A stretch of DNA of 64,000 bases from the NCBI GenBank assembly GCA_000499405.2, contig HG738139.1, positions 8,564 through 72,563 on the forward strand, written 5' to 3'. The DNA comes from Onchocerca volvulus (taxonomy: Eukaryota > Nematoda > Chromadorea > Rhabditida > Onchocercidae). Shown piece by piece: positions 41,583 to 53,600 of this stretch (positions are counted from its first letter, which is position 1; each line of letters begins with the position of its first letter). The position numbers and the translations under genes were made by a program. The notes beneath the pieces are model-generated. The model was not told the origin of the DNA. It searched no databases and saw only the letters and a list, made by a program, of their open reading frames with translations.

Positions 41583-44500
41583 TTAATGTTTTGAAAATAT
41601 GCAGGAATTAAAATGCCTTTTGATACATCCTCCACTGGGAATGCCATAGTCTAAGTTTTAAGATTTATCTGAAATGAAAATTTCGAAAATGTTATTTTCA
41701 TAAACATGCTGCATTTCAAACATACAAAAGCTGGATGATTATAAAATTTGGATATAAAAATTTAATTTAGAAACTTTCTAGTGTGCGTGATCGAAATAAA
41801 TCCTATCAAAATTTAGACAGTATCATAGGAATTTTAGAAAAATTAAAAATTTCAACATATACATACAGAAAGCTTACTATACTAATATCGTATTGCTATG
41901 AGTACGACAATCAATTTTACCATCATCAACTGTTATTCCAAATGTTGTCAACCATTCGCATAACTTCGGTTCTTCCATACCCAATCTTGACGCTAATATT
42001 GTTACACTTATTGTAGGACGAAACCTGTAAACTGAACACGAATTAAGAATTACTTTTAGACATCACAGACTTTAAATAACTTTTTGAAGAATAAGTTAAA
42101 GTTTTATGATTTCTATTCGAAGAAGCAAAACATAAATAGGAAAAACAATGTATTAAATAGACAATATTTTTTGAACAATTTAATAAAGTAGAATCCTCTT
42201 TCTTTTCCTAATATCGAATGATCATGTAAAAAAAAGTCACATAGATTCATGGAATGTTCATTTACAAGACATTTTTAACCTACGATTTTAAACAAGCATT
42301 TAATGCTGCCTTCCGTTCTCGTTCCAAGAACAAATCCATTACGTATGATGCCATTCTCGGAGCTTCCTGATATAATCGGAAAAGTTTCACATGATTTCCA
42401 AGAGCCCAAGCTTCACGAGTTTTCAGTGAAAATGAAATACAAGAGTCCTTTCGTGCTCTTTCATCTAATTCACTCAGAAGAGTAGTTTGATCTGAAATGA
42501 AAATTGAACAAGCCAATGGATGTGACTGATTCTTCGAATAAATTTTGAAAAAGAATGCAAAATTTAATTAGAGATTTTATTGTGTTGAACATTTGGACTT
42601 CGTCCATCTATCCCATATGAATGATATTCTCTTCTATGGACAATCTATCTAACAGCATAGATAAAAATACATCGCACAGTAGGCATTAAAGATCTTTTTT
42701 CTGAAAGCATAAATCATACCTATAGTATTTGCAACTGATATGTAATAAAGTAATCGATAAGAGGTAAATTCATGACGATTTGGAGAATCAGGTAATTCTT
42801 TATACAATAATTTCAATTGGCTCTGACATTGGTTAAATTCTTCACGGTCACTCTGCTCCAGTGCAATCCGTGCATTTGTTTCGTAAACATTCACAGTAAA
42901 ATCAGTTCTTATACACTGGATCTAAAGATTTATCGGCAATAGTAATCCTTTCAATTTTTGAAATTTCATGGTCTGTCACAAATACAATATATCTGCCATA
43001 TCAGCTAATATATATGCAACAGACAACATCTCCATTTTAATTTCTCTTTGATAAGTTTGTTGATAGCTTTAGATTTTGAAGAGAAATTGAAATCTCTTTC
43101 TCGTCTCTTCAAAAAACGAAAAATATCTACTTTATGATGGCACTGTCATTTAAATTAACGGAAATTTTCAGATTAGTAAGATCCAAGACAGGAAGTCAAA
43201 GCAATAAATTAAGCTATTTCAGCGAACTGATAAATTATAGAGATTACCATCAAATCTTGACGAATACTTCTCAGCTGATCATTTGCATATGTATAATCTC
43301 TACTAACTGCATATTTTTGTTGTACTAATTTCAGTGCTTTTTCCAGTATTTTCAATGGCCTTACCGTACTTGGTTCTGGAGCCTAAAATAGAGCTGCAAA
43401 ATAAAAGGAAATGCTTTACAATAAATTACATATATTGGTTGTATGCATATATGTGTATTTGTTATGGAATAAATAGCTATTAAGAAAGATTTAATAAAGC
43501 AATATACAGAGAGATCGCAAATTTTTAATCATGATAATGAGTAGAAAAAATTATGACCTAGAAAAACTAAAGGACAAAAAACAAACCGAAGTGAGGCGGA
43601 AATAAGATTTTTCAATATCCATACATGTTCCAACGACATTATCACTCGTTCCTGGCTCTCCTTCTCGATCAATGTACCAATCTAGACGACATCGCATTTC
43701 TATGAATTTGGCTCGTCTTGCTTCATCATCTCGAGCAAAACGTTTAGCACGTTCCTCACGCTGCGCATTACTTCGTTCATCAGCAGACCAACGGGCAGAC
43801 TTTCCATTATTCTTCTTTTGTTTCTTCTTCTTTTTCTGCGCAGCGGTTTGTTTGAACTAAGGTTATTAAATTGAAAGGAAAAAGGTAAGAAATGTCTTTC
43901 TGTTACTTTCATTAAATAAAATATTGCATTTCTTCTTTATATTGTTTTCTTTCCTTAATTTGTTTCTAATTTAACGAAAAGTTTCATTCCTATTAGATTT
44001 ACTTCTGTAAAAAAAATTTTTATTCTTTTAGACATGTCTTGAATCATTTAGTCATAAAAACTCTTTACTGGTTCTCATAAAAATCTTTTTCTCTTGAAGA
44101 AATAAAAGGTACTTTTGGCTGCTCATCAACCGAATTATCTTCGTCAGATGGGAGACGAACACGAGGACTGAATGGTATTCGTCTTTTAGATTGTTCACGA
44201 AACGGAGGAGATCGTGAATTTCTTCGATAGCTCATCTCATGCTTTGACTTTTTCGGTGATCGTTTTTCTATTTCTGCGGTTGTATTTAAACTCTTTTTCA
44301 ACTGACTGGCTGGCGTCCAACCCATTTTCAATTCAAAATTCACTTCAGAAGGCAGTGGCTCCTACAACAGAATGAACGAACTGTAAAAGGAATTTAGAAA
44401 AAAATCTTAAAAGTTATTATTGAAACATGACTGTTCATTCCTCGTCACCTAAAATATTACTCTCAAAAAACCCAGAATGAAAAACTACAACAATAATAAT

Positions 44501-46740
44501 TGTTATCAGATATAAGCAGAAAATGAAAGAAAAGCAATCAATCTGAACTATCAAAAATCTATTTATTTGGTAAATTAAGCACAACTCATTTGGTCCATAC
44601 AGAGTTACGTCCGGTAAAACATAATTGCATTATATTAAAGGACACGCTGAATTTAACAATTAAGGTAATTCCATTTGATCCTCAACAGTATCATTAGACA
44701 TTACGTTAAATGACTAATAAAGATTTGAAACAAATATTAACAAAGAAAAGATAACCAACAAAAAAAAAAAGCTCTTCAATAAACTTACACGATCCCAATC
44801 AACTGCTTTATAAGCACCGGACATTAATAGAGGATTTAGTTTTTGTTTAAAATATTCTTCTAATTTATCACGATCTTCCTTTTTTTCCACTGCCATATAC
44901 GAACGCTCCACATATCTTCTAAAAATATGAAATTTAAAATTTCCGGCTAAATACTTATATAAATGATCTTTAGATGATTATCTCGAATGAATATTGGTAT
45001 CCTATCTACTACTATATACTTTATGTCACAAACTGATATTGAAATTTTTGTTGATTCTTTCAAGAAGTGATTATTTCGGAAAAATTTTTATTTCTAATAC
45101 AAATAATTGAATGACTTATTGCTATTTCAATCTTCTCTTCTTTAGATGTGTTTGATAGTTTTGGTTGAAAAAAAAAAAAAAACAAAAAAAAACAAAATTC
45201 GCTGTCTGTATTTGACAAGTTATTTGCATAAATAAACGACAAAAACTTACTTAACTGGATCTGGTATGCTTGGCGACTCCAGTCCAAACGATTGAGGATT
45301 CTGGTGAAAAACCGGTGCAGTATTAAGTCGAGGACGATTAATTGAAAAACGTATAGGATGCTGTGGTGCACTGTTATTTCGCCCATATTCTCCTCTTCCT
45401 GATCCTGATGCTGACGCTGATCTGTTCCCACTGAATTCAAATTGTCGTTGTTTAGGAATAACGTTTGACGATGCCCATGGACTCATGAAATCTGGACGAT
45501 AACCACCATTCGATGATGGTAGACGAATCCCTGATGGATTAAAACCATAATGCACTCCTACATAAGCCGAATTTTCTTGTGTTATACCATAGGTTTGGGG
45601 AGGCGGTGGTGGCAACGATGATGATGACAGTGATGATGACGATGGTGGCGGTGGTGGTGGTGGTGGTAAATGAGGTGGAAATGATGACATTCCAAGACCA
45701 TGTTGTTCCATCCACGGATAATAATGCAACATTTGGGACCGTATATCCGGTTGAGATTGAGGATGATATGATGTCATGGATGAAATGTTCGAAGATATGG
45801 AAGTGGTTGAAACGTTAACCTTTTTCAAGGCTTCCTGTGCTTTTTTCCAAGCTGCTGTTTGATCATCTCGTGGTGCTGGCACCTCCATGTTAGAATTCTG
45901 GGGTGGCATTGGTATTCCAGCAATACAGTTATTATCCGAATCAGGTATCCAAGCATACCTAAAATAAATTATCTGAATGTTCCCAACCAAATCCTATTGT
46001 TATAAAGCTTACAAATTCTCTCGTCACATATTTAATTTTCCTTATAATTCAGAATCTCTTGAACCACTTATTTTTAGAAAGGAAAAGAGATTAAGAGCCT
46101 GAAATTAGTTTGACACAACCTTACAAAATTTGTATTATTTATTTCTGTGTCATATTTAATTATCACCAAGTAACCATTGGGATGTTAATCTTATATTAGT
46201 TATAATTCTACTATTCTGATCATCAAATGTTAGCGCTATCTGATGAAAGCCACAATACTGCTGGGGAAAATTATTTGAAAACAATATGAATATAAAGCGA
46301 AAGAAGGAAATATGGAGCTTTCTTGTTATTCCCGACGCTACTCAAGGGAATAATCTGAAATATGCTAGCAATCCAAACAAAATCCTAATCCGTTACCAAG
46401 CATTCTCATTAAACCATAGGAAACTAATCCAGAATATAGAGAAATGAGGAAACAAAAAGAAATGTAATGAAATTCCATGTTTATCACTTATCACCAATTA
46501 TTTTCCCTCGCATCGTTCATCTTATTACACACGCTTATTTCAAATCTCACTTTTAACTTTTCCCTCTTTTTCTTGCTTCAAATTCCACTAAAATATATAA
46601 GCTGTTACCGGCCATTAAAGGATAAAAAGAAAGCAAATGAAAGGGATTTTATAGTAGAAAAAAAAAAAAAAAAAATGGGTTATTTACCTTTCTGACGAAC
46701 TGTTGTCTGACATTGATGATTTCGATGGTAGTGACGTCAT
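41583..46740 (-). CDS. LENG8: LENG8 homologue (SAC3/GANP-THP3 PCI-domain protein)
   Basis: Ten minus-strand exons: 46740-46688, 45958-45251, 44918-44789, 44361 to 44069 or 44113, 43856-43587, 43382-43248, 42921-42720, 42491-42284, 42024-41921 and 41650-41583, roughly 700 residues. Exon 2 is low-complexity with a proline run (about 45600-45660), as expected of the family's N-terminal half. The THP3/SAC3-like part starts with [19 protein letters not shown], then [69 protein letters not shown] and [19 protein letters not shown], which match LENG8 block by block. Known relatives act with mRNA export and RNA-processing complexes in the nucleus. Phases agree everywhere except between exons 4 and 5: the strong donor (CA then GTAAAG) leaves two spare bases while exon 5 needs none, so the weaker donor at 44113/44112 (AAA then GTACCT) must be used or a base is wrong. 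It shares a promoter region with RPB3. Confidence 0.9.
46732..46739. promoter_or_regulatory. CRE palindrome TGACGTCA overlapping the LENG8 start codon
   Basis: An exact consensus cAMP-response element/ATF site. Its last two bases on the + strand are part of the LENG8 ATG (minus strand, 46740-46738), so it lies at the LENG8 end of the region between LENG8 and RPB3. Confidence 0.55.
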
Positions 46741-47378
46741 GGGAAAAGTCAGATTTGTTAAGTTAAAACTTCGCCCGTCTTATCTATTCAGCTGAAAGTT
46801 TTATGTCCCAACAAAACTTACCGTGGAAATCGGCTTAAAACAATTTGACACTCACAGTAATAACATTCAAGACTCATGCACTAACTGACAATAAATATAT
46901 AAGATTTAACGGACCACATTTCAAACACTTTCTCAGAATTGATCAATCGGATTTGGTCGGAAGTTTTGTTGGTGAACATACGTTAATTCATGTTCTGGTG
47001 GTAGCAACTTTCAATGAATGATGGGGGAAGAAACACGGCAGAATTCAAAGAGTGATAAAGTTGAAGGTATTTGGAGCAGGACTGAGATTGAAGGGGAATG
47101 AAAGAGAGAGGAATTTTGGCAGAACAAAGAGATTGCACCGATAATTGTCATGCTTTTAATCAATTTTTAGCTTGATTAGTTAATTTTATGTAGTCATTTA
47201 GTTACCATTTATCACCAAATCAGTTGGTAGCTTTTTCTGACTGAATCAATGAAGTGTTTTAGTTATACGGAGAAGAATATTCAAGGTGACTATTTGAGAT
47301 TTCTTACGTTTTCCGGAATTCTAGATGTTTTCTCTCGTTTGTTTTTTTTTTTTTCCCTTTAACTTTCTAATTTTTAAG
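46741..47378. promoter_or_regulatory. Likely bidirectional promoter of LENG8 (-) and rpb-3 (+)
   Basis: The two start codons are 638 bases apart and face away from each other. The interval contains no gene. A TATA-like atatataag lies at about 46896 and mixed purine-rich sequence at about 47020-47115. Both genes act in mRNA production, so shared control would make sense, but that is inference from layout. Confidence 0.5.
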
Positions 47379-49606
47379 ATGCCCTACGCCAATCAGCCTC
47401 ATGTTGCAATCACTGCATTAAATGATGAAATCGTGCGCTTCGTTTTGGAAGATACCGATTTAAGTGTTGCCAATTCGCTACGACGAATTTTCATGGCTGA
47501 AGTGCCAACTCTGGGTAAATTTTATTACTTTCAGATTATTCTGAAAAATAATCATCTTATTTAGCATTAATCTAATGATTCATTACCCGTAAAATAGTTA
47601 TAAATGCTAGGCTTCATTTATCTTTAGTATGGTTTGATAGTCTGACGTCTGAAAGATCGTTGGGAAGACTTTCACTTCTTTTTATCTAATATTTACGGTA
47701 GCAAGTTAGATTTAAGTATTTACCTGAGAAAGTAGCATTACTAAAAGTGTGAAATCCATAGTATTATCCTATGATAATGAGTCAAATAGAGTGCCGTGCA
47801 AAAAATATATATATGAGTCGAAGCAGTAGATTTCGCTGGAAATAAATTGATATTTCGAAAATGAAGAAAAAATTTACTCGTTTTTCGGATATTTTTTTAT
47901 ATTACATTTAATCTGTACTTTATTACTTTTTAAAGCTTGGTTAATTTTGTTTGAAATGTACTTGCAGCGATTGATTGGGTACAAATTGAATCAAATACAA
48001 GTGTCTTGCACGATGAATTCGTTGCCCATCGTCTTGGTTTAATACCATTGACATCAGATTCAGTTGTGGATCAGATGCAATTTTCACGGGTTTCTTTTTT
48101 CTGCATAATTGGTTGCATGGATCACAAATATTAATGAAGAATTGCAGCATTAAGAGCTTCTATAATTTTTTTTAGCATGTTCAAATGTAATGCTATGAAA
48201 TGTTAACTATGGATGGTTTTTAAATCGCTTACGTATGTTTGGGATGATTTCCATTATCTTTTAGTCCATTTCTTTTTCAGGATTGTCAATGTACTGAATT
48301 TTGTCAATTTTGTGCAGTAGAAATGCGACTTAGGGTACGTTGTGATGATGAGGGAATAAGGGCAGTGACAACAGCTGATCTTGAGACCAGTAATCCAGAT
48401 GTAGCTCCTGCATGTGGCGTACATATACGTAATCGTAATGCGGAAGAAAGCGCCAGCGATGATATTCTCATCGTTAAGTTAAGGAAAGGCCAAGACATTG
48501 ATATTAAATGTATTGCCAAAAAAGTAAGCTATTATTTATGTTTTATAAAATTCGATTAATATTTAATTGTAAGTATTTTGCATTGCAATCTTTCTAATAT
48601 TCATGAATTTTTGTCGGAAAGATAAAGAGTTCGTTAGATAAATACAACCTCAAAATATTTGGGAAAGACACAAAAAAATTTTAATACAACAGTAGGTTAT
48701 TCAAGAGATCTAATTATTACATACGAAATCTTAAAATGGTATAATTTTAAGTTAGCTTGAGTTTCTATAGTTTTCAAATCTTCGTATATGAAATTATAGG
48801 CTTTGATTTCAATAATGTTGAATACTTCATGTCTAAAAAATTATTTTCTCATTGAAATCCTCTGAAAATCTTTATTTTGAGGAAAAATTTATATTGAATA
48901 GAAACTCAAATCAATTTTATATAGTTGAATTATTTCATTCAAAAATTGCTGTTCAGTATTCGTTTTGAAATCTCTCGATGTATCCATTTTGAAATGAGAT
49001 TATCAGAACTGTTATTTACGAGTTACAATTGTGATACTGTTGCAGGGATTTGGTAAAGAACACGCCAAATGGAATCCAACATGTTGCGTAGCATTTGAGT
49101 ACGATCCGGACAATGCTCTCAGGCATACCATGTTAGCGAAACCAGAAGAGTGGCCAAAAAGTGAATATTCTCAATTAGAAGATGATGAATATGAAGCACC
49201 TTTCGATCCGATGGCTAAACCGAACAAATTCTGGTTTACAGTTGAATCTACTGGAGCTTTGAAAGTGAGATTTTTTGTCGGTTTTTTTTTTTTTCTTTTT
49301 TCATTTTCTAACGCTAGAGAGGTTTCTGATTAAATGAGATCTTAAGATTTATTGGAATTCTCTCCAGATAATGCCTCATAGGTATTATTAGTTTTAAGGC
49401 TTTGTCTTAATTTTTATTTGTTTTAAAAAAAGTCCCTTGAGTTTCTTTTACATTTCTTTTATTCAAATGATAAGTTTGATTACATATTAATATTTCAGGC
49501 AGAAAACATTATTTTGAGCGGTATTTCTGTTTTAAAAAGGAAATTAGCCGATTTACAAAATCAGTTACAAAGAGAATTGTTGCAGCAAGGACATGTTTAT
49601 CATTAA
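47379..49606 (+). CDS. rpb-3: RNA polymerase II subunit RPB3
   Basis: Five exons in matching phase: 47379-47514, 47968-48089, 48281-48523, 49046-49264 and 49499-49606, giving 275 residues, the same length as human POLR2C. It opens with [14 protein letters not shown], then [19 protein letters not shown] (the alpha-like dimerisation motif), [17 protein letters not shown] and AHRLGLIPL. The zinc-binding loop is intact ([10 protein letters not shown], spacing C-x-C-x3-C-x2-C). Later motifs are [49 protein letters not shown] and a C-terminal coiled helix. RPB3 pairs with RPB11 to form the assembly platform of RNA polymerase II in the nucleus. The ATG directly follows TTTTTAAG, which can serve as a trans-splice acceptor. 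Confidence 0.98.
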
Positions 49607-50375
49607 CTTAGTGTTTTCATTAGCCTGTGTTTTATTTTTATGAAAAAACTATTTTCTGTTTCAATTTTGTCCAACTTTTCCACACAAGTTGAGATCTCGT
49701 TGTGCTGAAACCTTGATGTGTTTGAAGTTATTTTTAAATTTGCTGATTGATTGTATGTTGCTTTGTTGTTTGAATATTCTATATGAAATTCGGCATTTTT
49801 AAAATTTGTTCTGTAATGTAAAAATTATTTCTGATTCCATTACTGAACGATATTCCTTTAATTTTTAATAATACGATTTCGTCCATCTGATGCAAATTTA
49901 TGATTAGAAAGTGATTTTATGACTGATATATGATGCCGATGATATACAATAATCTTCATAGTTTTTCCTGTTTCTTAACCCAAATTTAGGGGAATCCCGA
50001 AGTACCGTTTACATGATGTTTCGAAGTGGAAATTGAAATATCTGGTCATCGTTGTTCGGAAGCAGTGTAAGAATAAATATGGTATTTAAATTAGAAAAAA
50101 ATGATAGCTTTCTATAGGTAAAGATTATTGTTTTTTCTCCCAACACTAGCGATATCGTTGTTAGAGCACCCCATTCATATGTATTCTATTTTTTTTCCTT
50201 TCCCTTATTCCGTCAAGTGGAACTACTTTGTTCTTTTTCTTTTTTCCAAGGACGTGGGACAATAGAAAGAAAGAAAAATAGAAAACGAAGGAAATATAAT
50301 TATAACGTTGCAATGTAAAATTTCACATTTTTTATGTTTCTTTTATTTCCAGGCACTCAACGCCGTCATTGTGCA
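49607..50375. other. 3' flank of rpb-3
   Basis: AT-rich, without a gene. The nearest AATAAA I see on the + strand is at 50072-50077, about 465 bases after the stop; the usual variant signals nearer the stop may be used instead. Confidence 0.45.
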
Positions 50376-50660
50376 TTATTTGTTACAAATCTTTGTCATT
50401 TTCCTAAATTTTTTTTTTTTTTGCTTGAATTGTTCTCTTATCCGTGATTCCCATATATCCTGTTTTTGAATAAAATCTGAAAGCTGGTTTCGTATTTCGC
50501 ATATGAAGACGTCATCCAAAATTGATTTTTCCTGAGTTGATAAATAAGAGAAATATTTGCTTGGGAAGAAAGGAAAACGAGGACGAAGAGGAATATTTCC
50601 ACGCAAAGGTAGCATGGAATGAAGAAAAAGATGTAAAGTAGGAAGCAGAATAAAATGAAA
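50376..50660 (-). CDS. Unrecognised minus-strand open frame or terminal exon
   Basis: An open frame on the minus strand, less repetitive than most frames nearby. It contains a hydrophobic start (ILLPTLHLFLHSMLPL) and then a mixed-composition stretch (STQEKSILDDVFICEIRNQ, then IQKQDIWESRIREQF) ending in lysines and a stop. A reasonable acceptor (TCAACTCAG) lies inside it, near 50535, so it could be the last exon of a gene running from higher coordinates. I found no matching upstream exon and do not recognise a family. Confidence 0.2.
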   Translation of the reverse strand, partial: FHFILLPTLHLFLHSMLPLRGNIPLRPRFPFFPSKYFSYLSTQEKSILDDVFICEIRNQLSDFIQKQDIWESRIREQFKQKKKKFRKMTKICNK

Positions 50661-53600
50661 ATTTTTATCGCATTAGAAATAATCGTAAATTTTTATAATT
50701 TTTTGGATGCAAACTATTTTTGTTTAATAAATTTGAGCAAAATTGCGGTTTTCTGGAAGTGGCGGAAAGAATTTCACATGTTTTAAATTTAATAACAATC
50801 ATCTAGATTCGAGGAAAAGGATTTTCCAGGAATTTTCTTCAAAATCCAACCTTGCAGGCAGCGTTCTGGAAGTTCTCTCTATTCTATACAACAATGTTAA
50901 AATTTCCAATCGATTTCTTAGTAAAAAAAAAAAAAAAAAGTGGAAGTGAAGTTCATAAATATATATTTTCTGGTTCGAAGCTTTCGGATATCTGAAAATT
51001 TTCTTTTTTTTAAGATTTTCCACTTTTTCACGTGAAAATAGTGTTCATGAATTTTGATTTAATTGCGTCTTCTTTCTTCTCGAAATTGCAAAAATTAATT
51101 ACCGTAAGGAATTGTTGTTCCTATCACTCTCCAAACAGATTTATATTTCTTTCTCTTTATCTAATTAATACGAAATATTTTTCTTTGGTTTTAAAAATTG
51201 AAACTGGTCAATAAACATTTTAAGAAAATTAAATTTTAAAATTGATTCAAGATTATCTTAAGATTTTCCATTGTCTTACCTTTCTTTCCATTCTTTCCAA
51301 TTTCTAATTCTCTTATCTTTTGTTGCTCTTTTCTTAAAAAAATAAAGGAGAGAATGAAGAAAGAAAGGAAAAAAGAAATTCACTTTTACGAAATTTAACC
51401 TCAAACGAAATTCTCGCAAAGGTCAACCGATCATGATATCTTTCACATCCACTTCTTCCCTTCTCTTCACCTCTCCTACCGTGTTTTCTGATCATTCCAG
51501 TGCCATTACCTTTCTTTTGTTACCACAGCGGCAATCACTTTAGATATTCGTTCTTTCATTTGACCCCAAATGATAAATTCATTGAGAGAGAGAGAGAATG
51601 AAATTGGGTATAACCTTGGCTACATTACATGCGATAATTATTCATTTATATCTAATGAGAAATGAAACGATGAAATTTTCCTTTTACAAAAATTTAATTA
51701 TAATTTAAATTAAACTATAAAGTCATATCAAGTCATTTAATTTTTATTAATAATTAAAAAGTCAAATTGTATCATCAAGCAATCAGTTTGCACTTTTACT
51801 ATTAAATTTGTGACGGTAATAAAATAAAAGAATGATATATTTTATTTTCATTCTGAGAAATCAAATCATTTTGGAAAATTGTTTCACTCTAATTCATTCT
51901 GATGTTATCCCGCCGAAATTGTCTTTGTTAGTTTATCATATTGTGACAGTGGTAACACTTAGATATGACAAATAATGATAATATGATGGCAACGAATCAA
52001 ACTGATTAAAACGTTAAAATTTGCTTGGCATAATTGAAAAAATAAAAATTTGAAATTGACATTTCATAATCGCAGTATTGGTTAAGATAAATAAGTTGAT
52101 GAAAAAATATTATATTTATTATTAATATTCTGATTATGTCTTTCGGATTTTCCCTTAATGGAACAAGCCCTTTAGCGCTAATATTATTAAATGGTTTACA
52201 TGATGTTAAACGAATTTTTCATAAATTTCTTCGATATTACCCGCATTTTGCCTCTTTACAGGCTTTTCCCATATTCTCTCGGATTTTCTTGACAATAATT
52301 CAGCTAATTTATTTATTTTTTTAAAATTATTATTGCTTTCAGTATTTTAACCTTAGCTAACTAACAAGTCACAATTAACAAATCACATTTCAAAAAATAA
52401 GTATCATTGAACAATTTTTCTTCTTCACTATCACAATTGAAATTTTAATATATAGTACTTAAACAAAAAAAAAAAAAAATGTTGTATTGATTAAGATTTG
52501 AATTCCAAAGTTAAGTCTTAAAAGGAAGTAAGTAAATCATATTTGAACATTTTCCGGTATTTTGCAACGAATTCATTTTCGGAAGAGTTTTGGCGAAATA
52601 ATTGTTTTCGTATTCATTTCTTCAGATAAGAGAGTGAATAATTGGAAATGAAAAGATGCAATTGTCAACAAAATCATTTATGATGAAATGTTTGAAAAGA
52701 AATAATATAAATTAACATTCAATTTGCGCTACAAAAAGTTAAAATGTAATTTGATTTTAATCTAAACTATTATCAGGAAACAATCACTGAAATTTTTAAT
52801 AATCAGTTTCAAATTGATAATCATCAAATACGGGAATACTTTTATCCAAAAATTACTAATAAAAAATTTCGATATGCAAACTATTGGAAGAATATGCTTC
52901 ATTTTGGCATATAATTTCGCATTTTCAAGAAAAATGTCGTGTAATATCTATTTTTTAGCAGTATAATACAGTCAGTGGAGTGATTAAGATGTTAATAGAA
53001 CGTAATATCTTCATAAAATTCCTCAACATGAGCAGAATTAAATGTTTTATTTCAATTTATCATCGAAATTAGTGACAGAAAAGAAAAAAAATTTAGTTTA
53101 TCAAACTAGATTTAAAATTGGTCAAAAATTTTGTAAAAAAAAAAAAAAAATGGAAAAGAATAATGAATTCTCCTTTTCATCGCCCTGAATCTTTGTTAAC
53201 TTACATTTCATATCTGTTCAGATAATCGCAAACACAAATTTTAGCTATAAAAGAATAGATTTGATTGAAAAAATGGAAAAATGTAAAGACAAAAAATTTT
53301 TTTTTTGTTTTCGAAAATAAAATTAAAAATAGAAAGGGAAAGATTCATAGTTCGACAAGGCGGGAAAGGAATAAGAGAATGAGGGAAGGAAAGGGGAAAA
53401 ACAGGTTTTTGAACAAGTTAATTTTGCAAAAAATTTCCTGGAAAACTGAGCTTTTTTGAATGCAAATTTGATATGCTTTAAATTATTTGATAAACGTTCA
53501 AATTTTCCTTTTAATTTCTTTTTTTTGTGATAATTCGTATATCATTGTAAAATTGTTATTTAGGATGAGAAGAGGAAATGAATGAGTCAATGGAGGAAAG

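Noticed and set aside
45579..45818. 79-residue + strand frame rich in Val and Met
   Set aside because: It is the antisense shadow of the proline-rich LENG8 exon.
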